Of a stretch of 64,000 bases of DNA, positions 22,513 to 37,900 are shown in pieces (position 1 is the first letter of the stretch; each line of letters opens with the position of its first letter). The position numbers and the translations under genes are program-made. Location of the stretch: contig JAUCBN010000032.1 of the NCBI GenBank assembly GCA_035048815.1, positions 12,921,501 to 12,985,500 on the forward strand, read 5' to 3'. The notes beneath the pieces were generated by a model. The model did no database searches and had not been told where the DNA came from. It saw only the letters and a list, made by a program, of their open reading frames with translations. Source of the DNA: Abelmoschus esculentus (taxonomy: Eukaryota; Streptophyta; Magnoliopsida; Malvales; Malvaceae).

Positions 22513-25500
22513 CTTGCATTCAAAGAAAGGGGTCATTCAATGCGACATACGTTCAATGAGAGGGGTCGTCCGTCACGGTATACGCTCAAAGAGATGGACC
22601 CTTCACCATGACATGCACTCGAAGAGAGGGGTCATTCATCACGACATATGCTCAAAGAGAGGGGTCGTCCTACACGGCATACGTTCAAAGAGAAGGACCG
22701 TTCATTATGACATACTCTCGAAGAGAGGGGTTATTCACCGCGACATACGCTCCAAGAGGTGTCGCCATCACGGTACATGCTCTAAGAAAGGGACTGTTCA
22801 TTATAGTATGCACTCAGAGAGAAGGGTTATTCATTGATACATACGCTCGAAGAAAGGGTCGTCCATTACGGTATATTCTCTAAGAAAGGAACCATTTATT
22901 ATTACATGCACTCGAAGAGGAGGGTCATTCATCGCGACTTACGCTCCAAGAGAGGGGACGTCATCACGGTATACGCACAAAGAGAGGGTCTGTTCACCAT
23001 GACATGCACTCGAAGAGAGGGGTCATTCATAGACACATACGCTCAAAGTGAGGGGTCGTCCATCACGGGATACGCTAAAAGAGAGAGACCGGTGATTATG
23101 AAATACGCTCGAAGAGAAGGGTCATACACTGCGATATCGCTCAAAGAGACGGGTCGTCCATCATGATATACGCTCTAAGAAAGGGACCATTCATTATGAC
23201 ATGTACTCAAAGAGAGGGGTCATTCACGACGACGTACGCTCAAAGAGAGGGGTCATCCATCACAATATACTCTCTTAAAAAGTGACCATTCATTATATCA
23301 TGCACTCGAAAAGAGGGGTCATTCCGCTCAAACAGAAGTGTTGTCCATCACGGTATACGCTCTAAGAAAGTGACCGTTCATTATGACATTTACTAGAAGA
23401 GAAAGGTCATTCGTTGCGACATAATCTCAAAAAGAGGGGTCGTCCATCACGGTATACGCTCAAAGAGAGGGATCGTTCAGCATGACATGCACTCGAAGAG
23501 AGGGGTCATTCAACGGGACATATGCTAAAAAGAGGGGTCATCGATCACGGTATACACTCAAAGAGAGGGAACGATCATTATGACATGAACTCAAAGAGAG
23601 GGGTTATTCATCGTGACATACGCTCAAAGAGAGGGGTCGTCCTTCGCGGTATACGTTCTTAGAAAGGAAATATTTATTATGATATGCACTCAAAGAGAGA
23701 GGTCATTCATCGTGACATACGCTCAAAAAGAGTGGTCGTCCATCACGGTATACGCTCAAAAAGAAGGACCGTTCACCATGACATGCACTCAAAGAGAGGG
23801 GTCGTTCATCACGAAAAACGCTCAAAGACAGGGGTCGTCCATCATCGGATACGCTCAAAGAGGGGGACCGGTCCCTACAACATACCTTCAAAGAAAGGGG
23901 TCATTCACCGCGAGATACGCTTAAAGAGATGGGTCGTCCATAACGGTATACGCTATAAGAAAGGGACCGTTCATTATGATATGCACTCGAAGAGAGGGGA
24001 CATTCATCGCGACATATGCTCAAAGAGAGGGGTTGTCCATCACGGTATACGCTCTAAGAGAGGGATTATTCATTATGATATACACTCAAAGAGAGGGATC
24101 ATTCATCTCTCAATACGCTCAAAGAGAGGGATTTTCCATCACAGTATACTCTCAAAGAGAGGGATCGTTCATTATGACATGCACTCGAAGAGAGGGGTCA
24201 TTCATCACAACATACGTTCAAAGAGAGGGTCGTCCATCACGGTATACAATCTAAGAAAGGGATCGTTTATAATGACATGTACTCAACTAGAGGGGTCATT
24301 CAATGCGACATACACTTAAAGAGAGAGGTCATCCATCACCGCATACGCTCGAACAGAGGGATCGTTCAACAGGACATGCACTCGAAGAGAGAGGTTATAC
24401 ATCGCGACATATGCTCAAAGAGCGGGTTCGTCCATCAAGATATATGCTCAAAAAGAGGGATTGTTCAACATGACAAGCACTCTAAGAGAGGGGTCATTCA
24501 TCACGATATACGCTTAAAGATAGGGGTCGTTCATCACGACATACACTCAAAGAGATGGACCATTCATTATGGCATACTCTCGAAGAGAGGGGTCATTCAC
24601 CGCGATATACGCTTAATGAGAGGGGTCGTCCTTCACGGTGTACGCTCTAAGAAAGTGACCATTTATTATGACATAACCTCGAAGATTGGGGTCATTCATC
24701 GTGACATACGCTCAAAGAGAAGGGTCGTCCATCATGGTATACGCTCTAAGAAAGGGACCGTTCATTATGACATGCACTAGAAGAGAGGGGTCATTCATTG
24801 CAACATACGTTCAAAAAGAGGTTTCGTTCAACATGGTATACGCTCAAAGATAGGGATAATTCACCATGACATGTACTCGAAGAGAGGGGTCATTCACCGT
24901 GATATATGCTAAAAAAGAGTGGTCAACGATCACGATATACGCTCAAAGAGAGGGATCGATCATTATGACATGCACTCGAAGAGAGGGTTCATTCATCGCG
25001 ACATACGCTCAAAGAGAGTGGTATTCATCATGGAATACGCTCTAAGAATGGGACCATTCATTATGACATGCACTCGAATAGATGGGTCATTCATCGTGAC
25101 AAATGCTCAAATAGTAGGGTCGTCCATCACGGTATACACTCTAAGAAAGGGACTGTTCCTTATGACATGCACTCGTAGAGAGTGGTCGTCTATAACGACT
25201 AAGCTCAAAGAGGGGGATCGTTCACCATAATATGCACTCGAAAGAGTGGGGTCATTCATCGCGACATAAGCTCAAAGAGAGGGGTCGTCCATCACGTGAT
25301 ACGCTCAAAGAGAGGGACCGGTCATTATGATATACGCTCGAAGAGATGGGTCATTCTCCCGACATACAATCAAAGAGAGAGGTCGTTCATCACGGTATAC
25401 CCTATAAGAATGGGATTGTTCATTATGACATGCCCGCGTAGAGAGGGTCATTCATTGCGGCATACGCTCAAAGAGAATGGTCTTCCATCACGGGACATGC

Positions 25501-28500
25501 TTTAAGAAATATACCGTTCATTACGATAAAAACTAGAAGAAAAGGATCATTCAATGCGACATACCCTCAAAAAGAGTGGTCTTCGATCACGGTATACGCT
25601 TAAAGAGAGGGACCGATCATTATGACATGCACTCGAAGAGAGGGGTCATTCATCTCGATATACGCTTAAAGGAGGGGTCATCCATCATGGCATACGCTAT
25701 ATAAGAAAGGGACCATTCTTTATGACAAGCACTCGAAGAGAGCGGTCATTCATCGCGGCATACGCTTAAAGAGAGGGGTCGTCCATCATGTGATACGCTC
25801 AAAGAGAGGGACCGGTCATTATGATATACGGTCGAAGAGATGGGTAATTCTTCGCGATATACAATCAAAGAGAGGTGTCGTCTATCACGGTATACCCTCT
25901 AAGAAAGGGACCGTTCATTATGACATGCACTCGTAGAGAGAGGTCGTTCATCACGACATACGCTCAAAGAGAGGGGTCGTCCATCACGGGATACGCTCTA
26001 AGAAATGGATCATTCATTTCAAATAAACTCAAAGAAAGGGGTCTTCCAATGCCACATATGCTCAAACAGAGGCATCATCCATCACAGCAAACGCTCAAAG
26101 AGATGGGTCATCCATCACGGTATACTCTCTAAGAAAGGGGTCATTCATCGCCATATACGTTCAAAGAGAGGGGCCGTCCATTATGACATACGCTCAAAGA
26201 GAGGGACCGTTCATTCTGACATACTATCGAAGAGATGGACCGTTCACCATATCCTGCAAGAGAGGCTCGTCCATCACGGTATATGCTCAAAGAGAGGGAC
26301 CGTTCACCATGTCCTACACTCGAAGAGAGATGTTATTCATCGTGATATACGCTTAAAGAGAGGATCTTATATAACAGCATATACTCAAAGAGAGTGACTG
26401 TTCACCATAACATGCACTCGAAGAGAGGGGTCTTTCATTGCAATATACGCTCAAAGAGAGGGGTCATCCTTCGCGGCATATGATTAAAGAGAGGGACCAT
26501 TAATTATGACATACTCTCGAAGAGAGGGGTCATTCACCGCGACATACGCTAAAAGAGAGGGGTCGTCCATCACGGTATACGCTCTAAAAAAATGACCGTT
26601 AATTATGACATGCACTAGAAGGGAGGGATTGTTCACCAGGACATACAGTCTAAGACAAGGATCATTCATCGTGACTTACGCTCAAAGAGAGTGGTCATCC
26701 AACACGACATACGCTCAAAGAGAGTGGTCGTCCATCACAGCATACGCTCAAAGAGAGGGGTCATTCACCGCAACATACACTAAAAGAGAGGAGTCGTGCA
26801 TCACGGTATACGCTCTAAGGAAGGGAATGTTCATTATGATATGCACTCGAAGAGAGTGGTTATTCATCGCGAGATACACTCAAAGAGAAGGGTCGTCCAT
26901 TACGGTATACGCTCAAAGAGATGGATTGTTCACCATGACAAGCACTGGACGAGAGGGTCCTTCATTGCAACAAACACTCGAAAAGAGGAGTCATCGGTCA
27001 GGATATACGCTTAAAGTGAAGGAACTTTCATTATGACAAACCTTCAAAGAGAGGGGTCATTCATCGCGATATAAGCTCAAAGAGAAGGGTCATCCATCAC
27101 GGTTTACGCTCTAAGTAAGGGACCGTCCATTATGACATGCACTCGAAGAGAGGGGTCATTCATCACGACGTACGATCAAATGGAAGGGTCGCCCATCATG
27201 GTTTATGCTCAAAGAGAGGAATCGTTCACCATGTAATGCACTCGAAGAGAGGGGTCATTCATCGCGACATAGTCTCAAATGGAGGGTTTGTCTGTCACGG
27301 CATACGCTCAAAGAGAGTGACCGTTCATTATGACATACTTTCGAAGACAGGGGTTATTCACCGCGACATACGCTGGAAGAGAGGGGTCGTCCATCTCGGT
27401 GTACGCTCTATGAAAGTGAACGTTCATTATGACATGCACTCGAAGAAAAGGGTGATCAATCGAGACATACGCTCAAAGAGAGGCTACGTCCATCACGGTA
27501 GACGCACAATGAGAGGAAACATTCACCATGACATTCACTCGAAGAGAGGTGTTATTCATCGCGACATACGCACATTGAGAAAGGTTGTCCATCACGATAT
27601 ACGCTCTAAGAATGGGACCGTTCATTATAACATGCACTCAAAGAGAGGGGTCATTCATTGCGATATACGCTCAAAGAGAGGGGTCTTCCATCACGTTATA
27701 CGCTCAAAGAGAGGGACCTCTCATTGTAACATGCACTTGAAGAAAGGGCTCATTCATCGCGACATACGCTCAAAGAGATGGGTCGTCCATCACAGTATAC
27801 ACTCTAGGAAAGGGATCATTACATGCACTCAAAGAGAGGGGTCATTCATCGCTACAAATGCTCAAAGAGAAGGGTCGTCCATCACGGTATCCGCTCATAA
27901 AAAGGGACCGTTCATTATGATATGCACTCCAAGAGAGGTGTAATTCACCGTGGCATACGCTTAAAGAGAGGGATCGTCCATCACAATATACGCTCAAAGA
28001 GGGGGACCGTTCATTACGACCAGCAGTCGAAGAGAGGGGTCATTCACCGTGACATAAGATTTAAGAGAAGGGTCGTTCATCACGGTATACGCCTTAAGAA
28101 AGGGACCATTCGTTATGACCTACTCTCAATGAGAGGGGTTATTCACCGCGACATATGCTCAAAGAGAAATGTCGCCCATCGCAGTATATGCTCTAAGAAA
28201 GGTATTGTTAATTATGACATGTACTAGAAAAGAAGGACTTTTCATAGGACATACAGTCGAAGACAGGAATTATTCATCGCGACTTACGCTGAAAGGGAGT
28301 GGTCGTCCAACACGACATACGCTCAAAGAGATGGGTCGTCCATCACGACATACTCTCAAAGAGAGGGACCGATCATTATGAAATACTCTCGAACAGAGGT
28401 GCATTCACTGTGACATACGCTAAAAGAGAAGAGGCGCGTATCATGGTATACGCTCTAAGATAGGGAATATTCATTATGATATGCACTCGAACAGAGGGGT

Positions 28501-31500
28501 TATTCATTGCACTCGAAGAGAGGGGTCATTCATCGCGAAATATGCTCAAAGAGAGAGGTCATCCATCACGGTATACGCTCTAAGAAAGGGACCGATCATT
28601 ATAACATGAACTCGAAGGGAGGGGTCATTCATCGCGACATACGCTAAAAGCGAGGGGTCGTCCATCACGGTATTCACTCAAAGAGAGGGATCTTTCACCA
28701 TGACATGCACTCGAAGAGAGGGGTCATTCATCGCGACAAATGCTTAAAGAGAGGTGTCTCGATCACGGTATCGCTCACAGAGAGGGACTATTTTTTATGA
28801 CATTCCCTCGAAGAGAGGGATAATTCATTGCGACATATGCTCAAAGATAGGGGTCGTCCATCACAGTATACACTAAAAGTGAGGGACTGTTCACCATGAA
28901 ATGCACTCAAAGAGAGGGGTCATTCATCGCAATGTACGCTCAAAGAGATGATCATCGATCACGGTATATGCTCAAAGAGAGGGATCGTTGATTATGACAT
29001 GCACTCAAAGAGAGGAGTCATTCATCGAGACATACTCTCAAAGAAAGGGGTCATCCATCACGGTATACGCTCTAAGAAAGGGACTATTTATTACGACATG
29101 CACTCGAATAGGGGTCATTCATCGTGACATACGCTCAAAGAGAGGGGTCATTCACAATGACATACGCACAAAGAGAGGGGTCTCGATCATGGTATATGTT
29201 CTAAGAAGGGAACCGTTCATTATGACATGCTCTCGAATAGAGGGGTCATTCACCGCGACATATGCTCAAAAAGAGAGGAACCGTTCATTATGACATGCAC
29301 TCGAAGAAAGGGGTCATTTACCGCAACATACGCTCAAAGAGAGTGGTCGTCCATCACGGTATACACTCAAAGAGAGGGACCGTTCAACATGAATTGCACT
29401 CAAAGATAGGGGTCATTCATCGCGACATACGCTCAAAGAGTGGGGTCGTCCGTCACGATATACGCTCAAAGAGAGGAGCCGTTCATTATGACATACACTC
29501 AAAGAAATGGGTCATTCAACGCGATATACGCTCAAAGAGAGGGGTCGTCCATCATGGTATACGCTCAAAGAGAGGGACCGTTCACCATGAATTGCACTCA
29601 AAGATAGGGGCCATTCACCGCGACATACACTCAAAGAGAGGGACCGTTCAACATGAATTGCACTCAAAGATAGGGGTCATTCATCGCGACATACGCTCAA
29701 AGAGAGGGGTCGTCTATCATGGTATACGCTCAAAGAGAGGGGCAATTCACCATGACATGCACTCGAAGAAAGAGATCATTCATCATGACAAATGCTCAAA
29801 GAGAGGTGTCATCCATCACGAGATACGCTCAAAGAGAAGGACCGTCTATCATGGTATACGCTCAAAGAGAGGTGTTATCCATCACGAGATACGCTCAAAG
29901 GGAGGGTTTGTCCATCACGATATACGCTCTAAGAAAGGGATCATTACATGCACTCGAAGAGAGGGGTCATTCATCGCGACGAACGGTCAAAGAGAAGGGT
30001 CGTCCGTCACGGTATCTTCTCACAAAGAGGGACCGTTCATTGTGACATGCACTCGAAGAGGGGTCGTTCATCGTGGCATACGCTCAAAGACAAGGTTCGT
30101 ACATCATGGTATACGCTCAAGGAGAGGGACCGTTCACCATGACATGCACTCAAAGAGAGGAGTCATTCATCGCGACATACGCTTAAAGAGAGCAGTCGTC
30201 CATCACGGGATACGCTCATAGAGAGGGACCGTTCACCATGACATGCAGTCGAAGAGAGGGGTCATTCATTACAAAAAAATACTTAAAGAAAGGGGATGTC
30301 CATCACGGGATATGCTCAAAAAGGACTGTTCACCATGACATGCACTCAAAGAGAGGGGCTGTTCATCACGATATACGCTCAAAGACAAGGGTCGTTCATC
30401 ACGGGATACGCTCAAAGAGGGGGACCGGTCACTACAACATACCTTCAAAGAAAGGGGTCATTCACCGCGACATTCGCTCAAAGAGTTGGGTTGTCCATAA
30501 CGGTATACGCTATAAGAAAGGGACCATTGATTATGATATGCACTCGAAGAGAGGGGACATTCATCACGACATACGCTCAAAGAGAGTGGTTGTTCATCAC
30601 GGTATACGCTCTAAGAGAGGGATTTTTCATTATGACATACACTCAAAGAGAGGGGTCATTCATCGCGCAATACGCTCGAAGAGAGGGATCGTTCATTATG
30701 ACATGCACTCAAAGAGAGGGGTCATTCATCGCGACATACGTTCAAAGAGTGGGTCGTCCATCACGGTATATACTCTAAGAAAGGGATCGTTCATAATGAC
30801 ATGCACTCAACTAGAGGGGTCATTCAATGCGACATACACTTAAAGAGAGAGGTCATCCATCACCGCATATGCTCGAACAGAGGGATCGTTCAACAAGACA
30901 TGCACTCGAAGAGAGGGGTTACACTTCGCGACATATGCTCAAAAAGAGGGATTGTTCAACGTGACATGCACTCTAAGAGAGGGGTCATTCATCAGGATAT
31001 ATGCTTAAAGAGAGGGTTTGTTCATCACGGTATAAACTCAAAGAGATGGACCATTCATTATGGCATACCGCGACATACGCTTAATGAGAAGGGTCATCCA
31101 TCCATCATGGTATATGCTCTAAGAAAGGGACTGTTAATTATGACATGCACTAGAAGAGAAGGATTGTTCACCAGGACATACAGTCGAAGACAGGAATCAT
31201 TCATCGCGACTTACGCTCAAAGAGAGTGGTCGTCCAACACGACATACGCTCAAAGAGAGTGGTCGTCTAACACGATATATGCTCAAAGAGAGTGGTCGTC
31301 TAACACGACATACGCTCAAAGAGAGGGGTCGTCCATCACGACATACGCTCAAACAGAGGGACCGATCATTATGAAATACTCTCGAACAAAGGTGTCATTC
31401 ACCGTGACATGCGCTAAAAGATAGGAGTCATGCATCTCGGTATACGCTCTAAGAAAGTGAATGTTCATTATGATATGCACTCGAAGAGAGGGATTATTCA

Positions 31501-34500
31501 TCGCGAGATACACTCAAAGAGAAGGGTCGTCCATTACGTTATATGCTCAAAGAGAGGGATTGTTCACCATGACATGGACTCGAAGAGAGGGGTCCTTCAT
31601 TGCGACATAGACTCAAAAGAGGAGTCATCGATCACGGTATACGCTTAAAGAGAAGGGTCTTTCATTATGACGAACCCTCAAAGAGAGGGGTCATTCATCG
31701 CGATATACGCCAAAGAGAAGGGTCATCCATCATGGTATACGCTCTAAGAAAGGGACCGTTCATTATGACATGCACTCAAAGAGAGGGGTCATTCATCGCG
31801 ACGTACGATCAAATGGAGGGGTCGTCCAAGGTTTACACTCAAAGAGATGAATCGTTCCCAATTTCATGCTCAAAGAGAGGGGTCATTCATCGCGACGTAG
31901 TCTCAAAGGGAGGGTTTGTTTGTAACGGCATACGCTCAAAGAGAGGGGTCATTCACCGCGACATACGCTCAGAGAGAGGGGTCGTCCATCACGGTATACG
32001 CCCTATGAACGTGAACGTTCATTATGACATACAATCGAAGAAAGGGGTCATCATACGCGACATACGCTCAAAGAGAGGGGACGTCCATCACGGTAGACGC
32101 ACAAAGAGAGGAACCATTCACCATGACATGCACTCGAGGAGAGGTGTTATTCATCGCAACATACGCACATTGATAAAGGTCGTCCATCACTATATACGCT
32201 CTAAGAAAGGGACCATTCATTATGACATACACTCGAAGAGAGGGGTCATTCATCGCGATATACGCTCAAAGAGAGTGGTCGTCCATCATGGTATACGCTC
32301 AAAGGGAGGGACCTTTCATTTTAACATGCACTCGAGGAGAGAGCTCATTCATCGCGACGTATGCTCAAAGAGATGGGTCGTCCACCACAGTATACACTCT
32401 AAGAAAGGGATCATTATATGAACTCGAAGAGAGGGGTCATTCATCACGACAAACGCTCAAAGAGAAGGGTCGTCCATCATGGTATCTTCTCACAAAGAGG
32501 GACCGTTCATTATGACATGCACTCGAAGAAAGGGATCGTTCACCGTGGCATACGCTCAAAGAGAGGGGTCGTCCATCACAAAATACGCTCAAAGAGAGGG
32601 ACCGTTCAATAAGACATGCACTCGAAGAGAGGAGTCATTCACCGTGACATATGCTCAAAGACAAGGGTCGTATATCATGGTATACGCTGAAGGAGGGGGA
32701 CCGTTCACCATGCCAAGCACTCAAAGAGAGAGGCCAATCATCGCGACATACGCTCAAAGAGAGGAGTCGTCAATCACGGGATACGCTCATAGAGAGGGAC
32801 CGTTCACCATGACATGCAGTAGAAGAGAGGGATCATTCATTACGAAAAACACTCAAAAAGTGGGGATGTCCATCACGGGATACGCTCAAAGAGAAGGGTC
32901 GTCCATCATGGTATCTGCTCACAAACAGGGACCGTTCATTATGACATGCACTCGAAGAGAGGGATCATTCACCGTAGCATACGCTCAAAGAGAGGGACAT
33001 CCATCACAAAATACGCTCAAAGAGAGGGACCGTTTATTACGACCAGCACTCAAAGAGAGGGGTCATTCACCGCGTCATACGCTCAAAGAGAAGGATCGTC
33101 CATCACAGTATACGCTCTAAGAAAGGGACCATTCATTATGACCTAATCTCGAAGAGGGGGGTCATTCAGTACGATATACGCTCAAAGAGAGGGGTTATCC
33201 ATCATGGTATTCGCTCAAAGAGAGGGACTCTAAGAAAGGGACCATTGATTATGACCTACTCTCGATGAGAGGGGTCATTCACCGAGACATGAGCTCAAAG
33301 AGAGGGATCGTTGATTATGAATGCATTCAAAGAGAAGTGTCATTCATCGCGACATACTCTCAAAAAGAGGGGTCATCAATCACGGTATACGCTCTAAGAA
33401 AGGGACTATTTATTATGACATGCATTCGAAGAGAGAGGTCATTCATCGCGACATATGCTTAAAGAGAGGATCGTCGATCACGGTATATGCTCAAAGAGAG
33501 GGATCGTTGATTATGACATGCACTCAAAGAGAGGTGTCATTCATCGGGAGATACTCTCAAAGAGAGGGCTCATCTGTCACGGTATACGCTCTAAGAAAGA
33601 GACTATTTATTATGACATGCACTCGAAGAAAGGGGTCATTCATCACGACATATGCTCAAAGAGAGGGGTCATTCACAACGACATATGCACAAAAGGAGGG
33701 GTCATCGATCACGGTATATGTTCTAAGAAGGCGATTGTTTAGTATGCCATGCAATTGAAGAGAGGAGTCATTCACTCCGAAATATGCTCAAAAAGGGAGG
33801 AACCGTTCATTATGACATGCACTCAAAGAAAGAGATCATTCACCGCGACATGCGCTCAAAGAGAGGGGTCGTCCATCACGGATACGCTCAAAGAGAGGGA
33901 CCGTTCACCATGAATTGCACTCAAAGATAGAGGTCATTCATCGCGACATACGCTCAAAGAGAGGTGTCGTCCATCACGGTGTACGCTCAAAGAGAGGGAC
34001 AATTCACCATGACATGCACTCGATGAAAGGGGTCATTCATCAAGACAAATGCTCAAAGAGAGGTGTCGTCCATCACGAGATACGCTCAAAGAGAGGGACC
34101 GGTCATTATGACATACGCTCAAAGAGAGGGACCGCTCAAAGAGAGGGATCGGTCATTATGACATACGCTCGAATAGAGCGGTCATTCACCGCAACATAGG
34201 CTCAATGAGAGGGGTTGTCCATCACAGTTTACTCTCTAAGAAAGGAACAGTTCATTATGACATACACTCGAAGAGAGGGGTCATTCATTGCGATATACGC
34301 TCAAAGATAGGGACCTTTCATTTTAACATGCACTCGAGGAGAGGGCTGATTCACCGTGACATATGCTCAAAGAGATAGGTCAAAGGGACCATTCATTATG
34401 ACCTACTCTCGATGTGAGGGCCATTTACCGTGACATATGCTCAAAGAGAACGGTCATCCATCACGGTATATGCTCTAAGAATGGGACTGTTAATTATGAC

Positions 34501-34840
34501 ATGCACTAGAAGACAGGAATCATTCATCACGACTTATGCTCAAAGAGAGTGGTCGTCCAACACGACATATGCTTAAAGAGAGGGTCGTCCATCAGGACAT
34601 ACGCTCAAAGACAGAAACCGATCATTATGAAATACTCTCGAACAGAGGTGTCATTCACCGTGACATACGCTAAACGAGAGTAGACATGCATCACGGTACG
34701 CTCTAAGAAAGTGAATGTATATTAAGATATGCACTCGAAGAGAGGGGTTATTCATCGCGAGATACACTCAAAAATAAGGGTTGTCCATGACGGTATACGC
34801 TCAAAGAGAGGGATGGTTCACCATGACATGCACTCGAAGA

Positions 34841-34906
34841 GAGGGGTCCTTCATTGTGACATACACTCAAAAAGAGGGGTCCTTCATTGTGACATACACT
34901 CAAAAA
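34841..34906 (+). repeat. Perfect 33-bp tandem duplication
   Basis: The monomer GAGGGGTCCTTCATTGTGAC plus ATACACTCAAAAA occurs twice in direct succession without a difference. Neighbouring monomers differ at several positions. Confidence 0.9.
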
Positions 34907-37900
34907 GAGGGGTCATCGATCACGGTATACGCTTAAAGAGAAGGGTCTTTCATTATGACAAACCCTCAAAGAGAGGGGTCATTCATCGCGATATATGCCA
35001 AAGAGAAGGGTCATCCATCACGGTATACGCTCTAAGAAAGGGACTGTTCATTATGACATACACTCGAAGAGAGGGGTCATTCATTGCAACGTACGATCAA
35101 ACGGAGGGGTCGTCCATCATGGTTTACACTTAAAGAGAGGAATCGTTCACAATGTCATGCTCAAAGAGAGGGGTCATTCACGCGACATAGTCTCAAAGGG
35201 AGGGTTTGTCTGTAACGGCATACGCTCAAAGAGAGGGGTTATTCATCGCGACATAGTCTCAAATAGAGGGTTTGTCCATCATGGCATACGCTCAAAGAGT
35301 GGGGTTATCCATCCCAGTATACGCTCAAAGAGGGACTTTTCACCATGAAATGTACTTGAAGAGAGGGTCATTCATTGCAACGTACGCTCAAAGATAGGGT
35401 CATCGATCACGGTATACGCTCAAAGAGAGGGACCGTTGATTATGATATGCACTCAAGGAGAGGTGTCATTCATCGAGACATACTCTCGAAGAGAGTGGTC
35501 ATCCATCACGGTATATGTTCTAAGAAGGGGACCATTGAATATGACATGCACTCGAAGAGAGGGATCATTCACCGCGACATACGATCAAAAAGAGGGGTCG
35601 TCCATCACAGTATGTGCTCTAAGAAAGGGACCATTCATTATTACATGCATTTGTAGAGAGGGGTCATTCATCGTTATATATGCTCAAAGAGAGGGATCAT
35701 CCATCACGGTATCCGCTAAAAGATAGGGATCGTTCACCATGACATGCACTAGAATAGAGGGGTCTTTCATCGTGACATACGCTCAAGGAGAGGGGTCGTC
35801 CATCACGGTATACGCTGAAAGAGAGGGACCGTTCACCATGAATTACACTCAAAGATAGGGGTCATTCATCATGACAAACGCTCAAAGAGAGCGGCCGTCC
35901 ATCATGAGATACGCTCAAAGAGAGGGACCAGTCATTATGACATACGCTCGAATTGGGCGGTCATTCACTGCGACATACGCTCAATGAGAGGGGTTGTCCA
36001 CTACGATTTACGCTCTAAGAAAGGAACCATTCGTTACGACATACACTGGAAGAGAGGGGTCATTCAATGCGACATACGCTCAAAGAGAGGGGTCGTCCAT
36101 CACGCCATAGCTCAAAGAGAGGGAACGTTCATTATGGAGTACGTTTGAAGAGAGGGGTCATTCATCGCGGTATACGCTCAGAGAGAGGTGTCATCCATCA
36201 CGGTATAAGCTTTAAGAAAGGGACCGATCATTATGACATGCACTCGAAGAGAGGGGTCATTCATAGCGACATACACTAAAAGCGAGGGATCGGCCATCAC
36301 GGTATTCACTCAATGAGAGGGATCTTTCACCATGACATGCACTCGAAGAGAGGGGTCATTCATCGCGACATACGCTCAAAAAGAGGTGTCTTGATCACGG
36401 TATTCTCTCAAAGAGAGGGACCATTTATTATTACATTCCCTCGAAGAGAGGGTAATTCATTGCGACATATGCTCAAAGAGAGGGGTCTGGAGACACAGTA
36501 TACGCTAAAAGAGATGGACTGTTCACCATGAAATGCACTCAAAGAGAGGGGTCATTCATCGCAACGTACGCTCAAAGAGAGGATCGTCGATCATGGTATT
36601 TGCTCAAAGAGAGAGATCGTTGATTATGATATGCACTCAAAGGGAGGTGTCATTCATCGCGACATACTCTCAAAGAGAGGGGTCATCCATCACGGTATAC
36701 GCTCTAAGAAAGGGACTATTTATTAAGACATGCACTCGAAGAGAGGGGTCATTCATCGCGGCATACGCTCATGGAGAGGGGTCATTCACAACTGCGTACG
36801 CACAAAGAGAGGGGTCGTCGATCACGGTATATGTTCTAAGAAGGGGTCCGTTCATTATGACATGCACTCGAAGAGAGGGGTCATTCACCGCGACATACGC
36901 TCAAAAGGGAGGAACCGTTCATTATGATATGAAATCGAAGAAAGGGGTCATTCACCGCAACATGCGCTCAATGAGTGGGGTCGTTCGTCACGGATACGCT
37001 TAAAGAGAGGGACCGTTCACCATGAATTGCACTCAAAGATAGTGGTCATTCGCGACATACGCTCAAAGAGAGGGGTCGTCCATCACGGTATACGCTCAAA
37101 GAGAGGGACAATTCACCATGACATGCACTCGAATAAAGGGGTCATTCATCATGACAAATGCTCAAAGAGTGGTGTCGTCCAACACGAGATACACTCAAAG
37201 AGAGGGACCGATCATTATGACCTACGCTCGAATAGAGCGGTCATTCCCCGCGACATACGCTCAATGAGAGAGGGGTTGTCCATCACGATTTACTCTCTAA
37301 GAAAGGAACCGTTCATTACGACATAAACTCGAAGAGAGGGGTCATTCATCGCGATATACGCTCAAAGAGAGGGATCGTCCATCACGGTATACGCTCAAAG
37401 ATAGGGACCTTTCATTTTAACATGCACTCGAGGAGAGGTCTGATTCATCGCGACATACTCTCAAAGAGATAGGTAGTCCATCACAGTATACACTCTAAGA
37501 AAAGGATCATTACATGCACTCAAGGAGAAGGGTCATTCATCGTGACAAACGCTCAAAGAGAAGGGTCGTCCATCACAGTATCTGCTCACAAAGAGGGACC
37601 GTTCATTATGGCATGCACTTGAAGAAAGGGGTTATTCACCGTGGCATACGCTCAAAGAGAGGGGCCGTCCATCAAAAAATACTCTCAAAGAGAGGAACCG
37701 TTCATTATGACATGCACTCGAAGAGAGGAGTCATTCACCGCGACATATGCTCAAACACAAGGGGTCGTATATCATGGTATACGCTAAAGGATAGGGACCA
37801 TTCACCATGACATGAACTCAAAGAGAGGGGTCCTTCATTACGAAAAACACTCAAAAAGAGGGGATGTCCATCACGGGATACGCTCAAAGAGAGTGACCGG

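Noticed and set aside
29262..30221. 319-codon ORF of 11-residue repeats as a repeat-protein gene
   Set aside because: It contains only satellite monomers. Overlapping frames are also open, and similar ORFs across the array end at random indels. No promoter or conserved end is seen.
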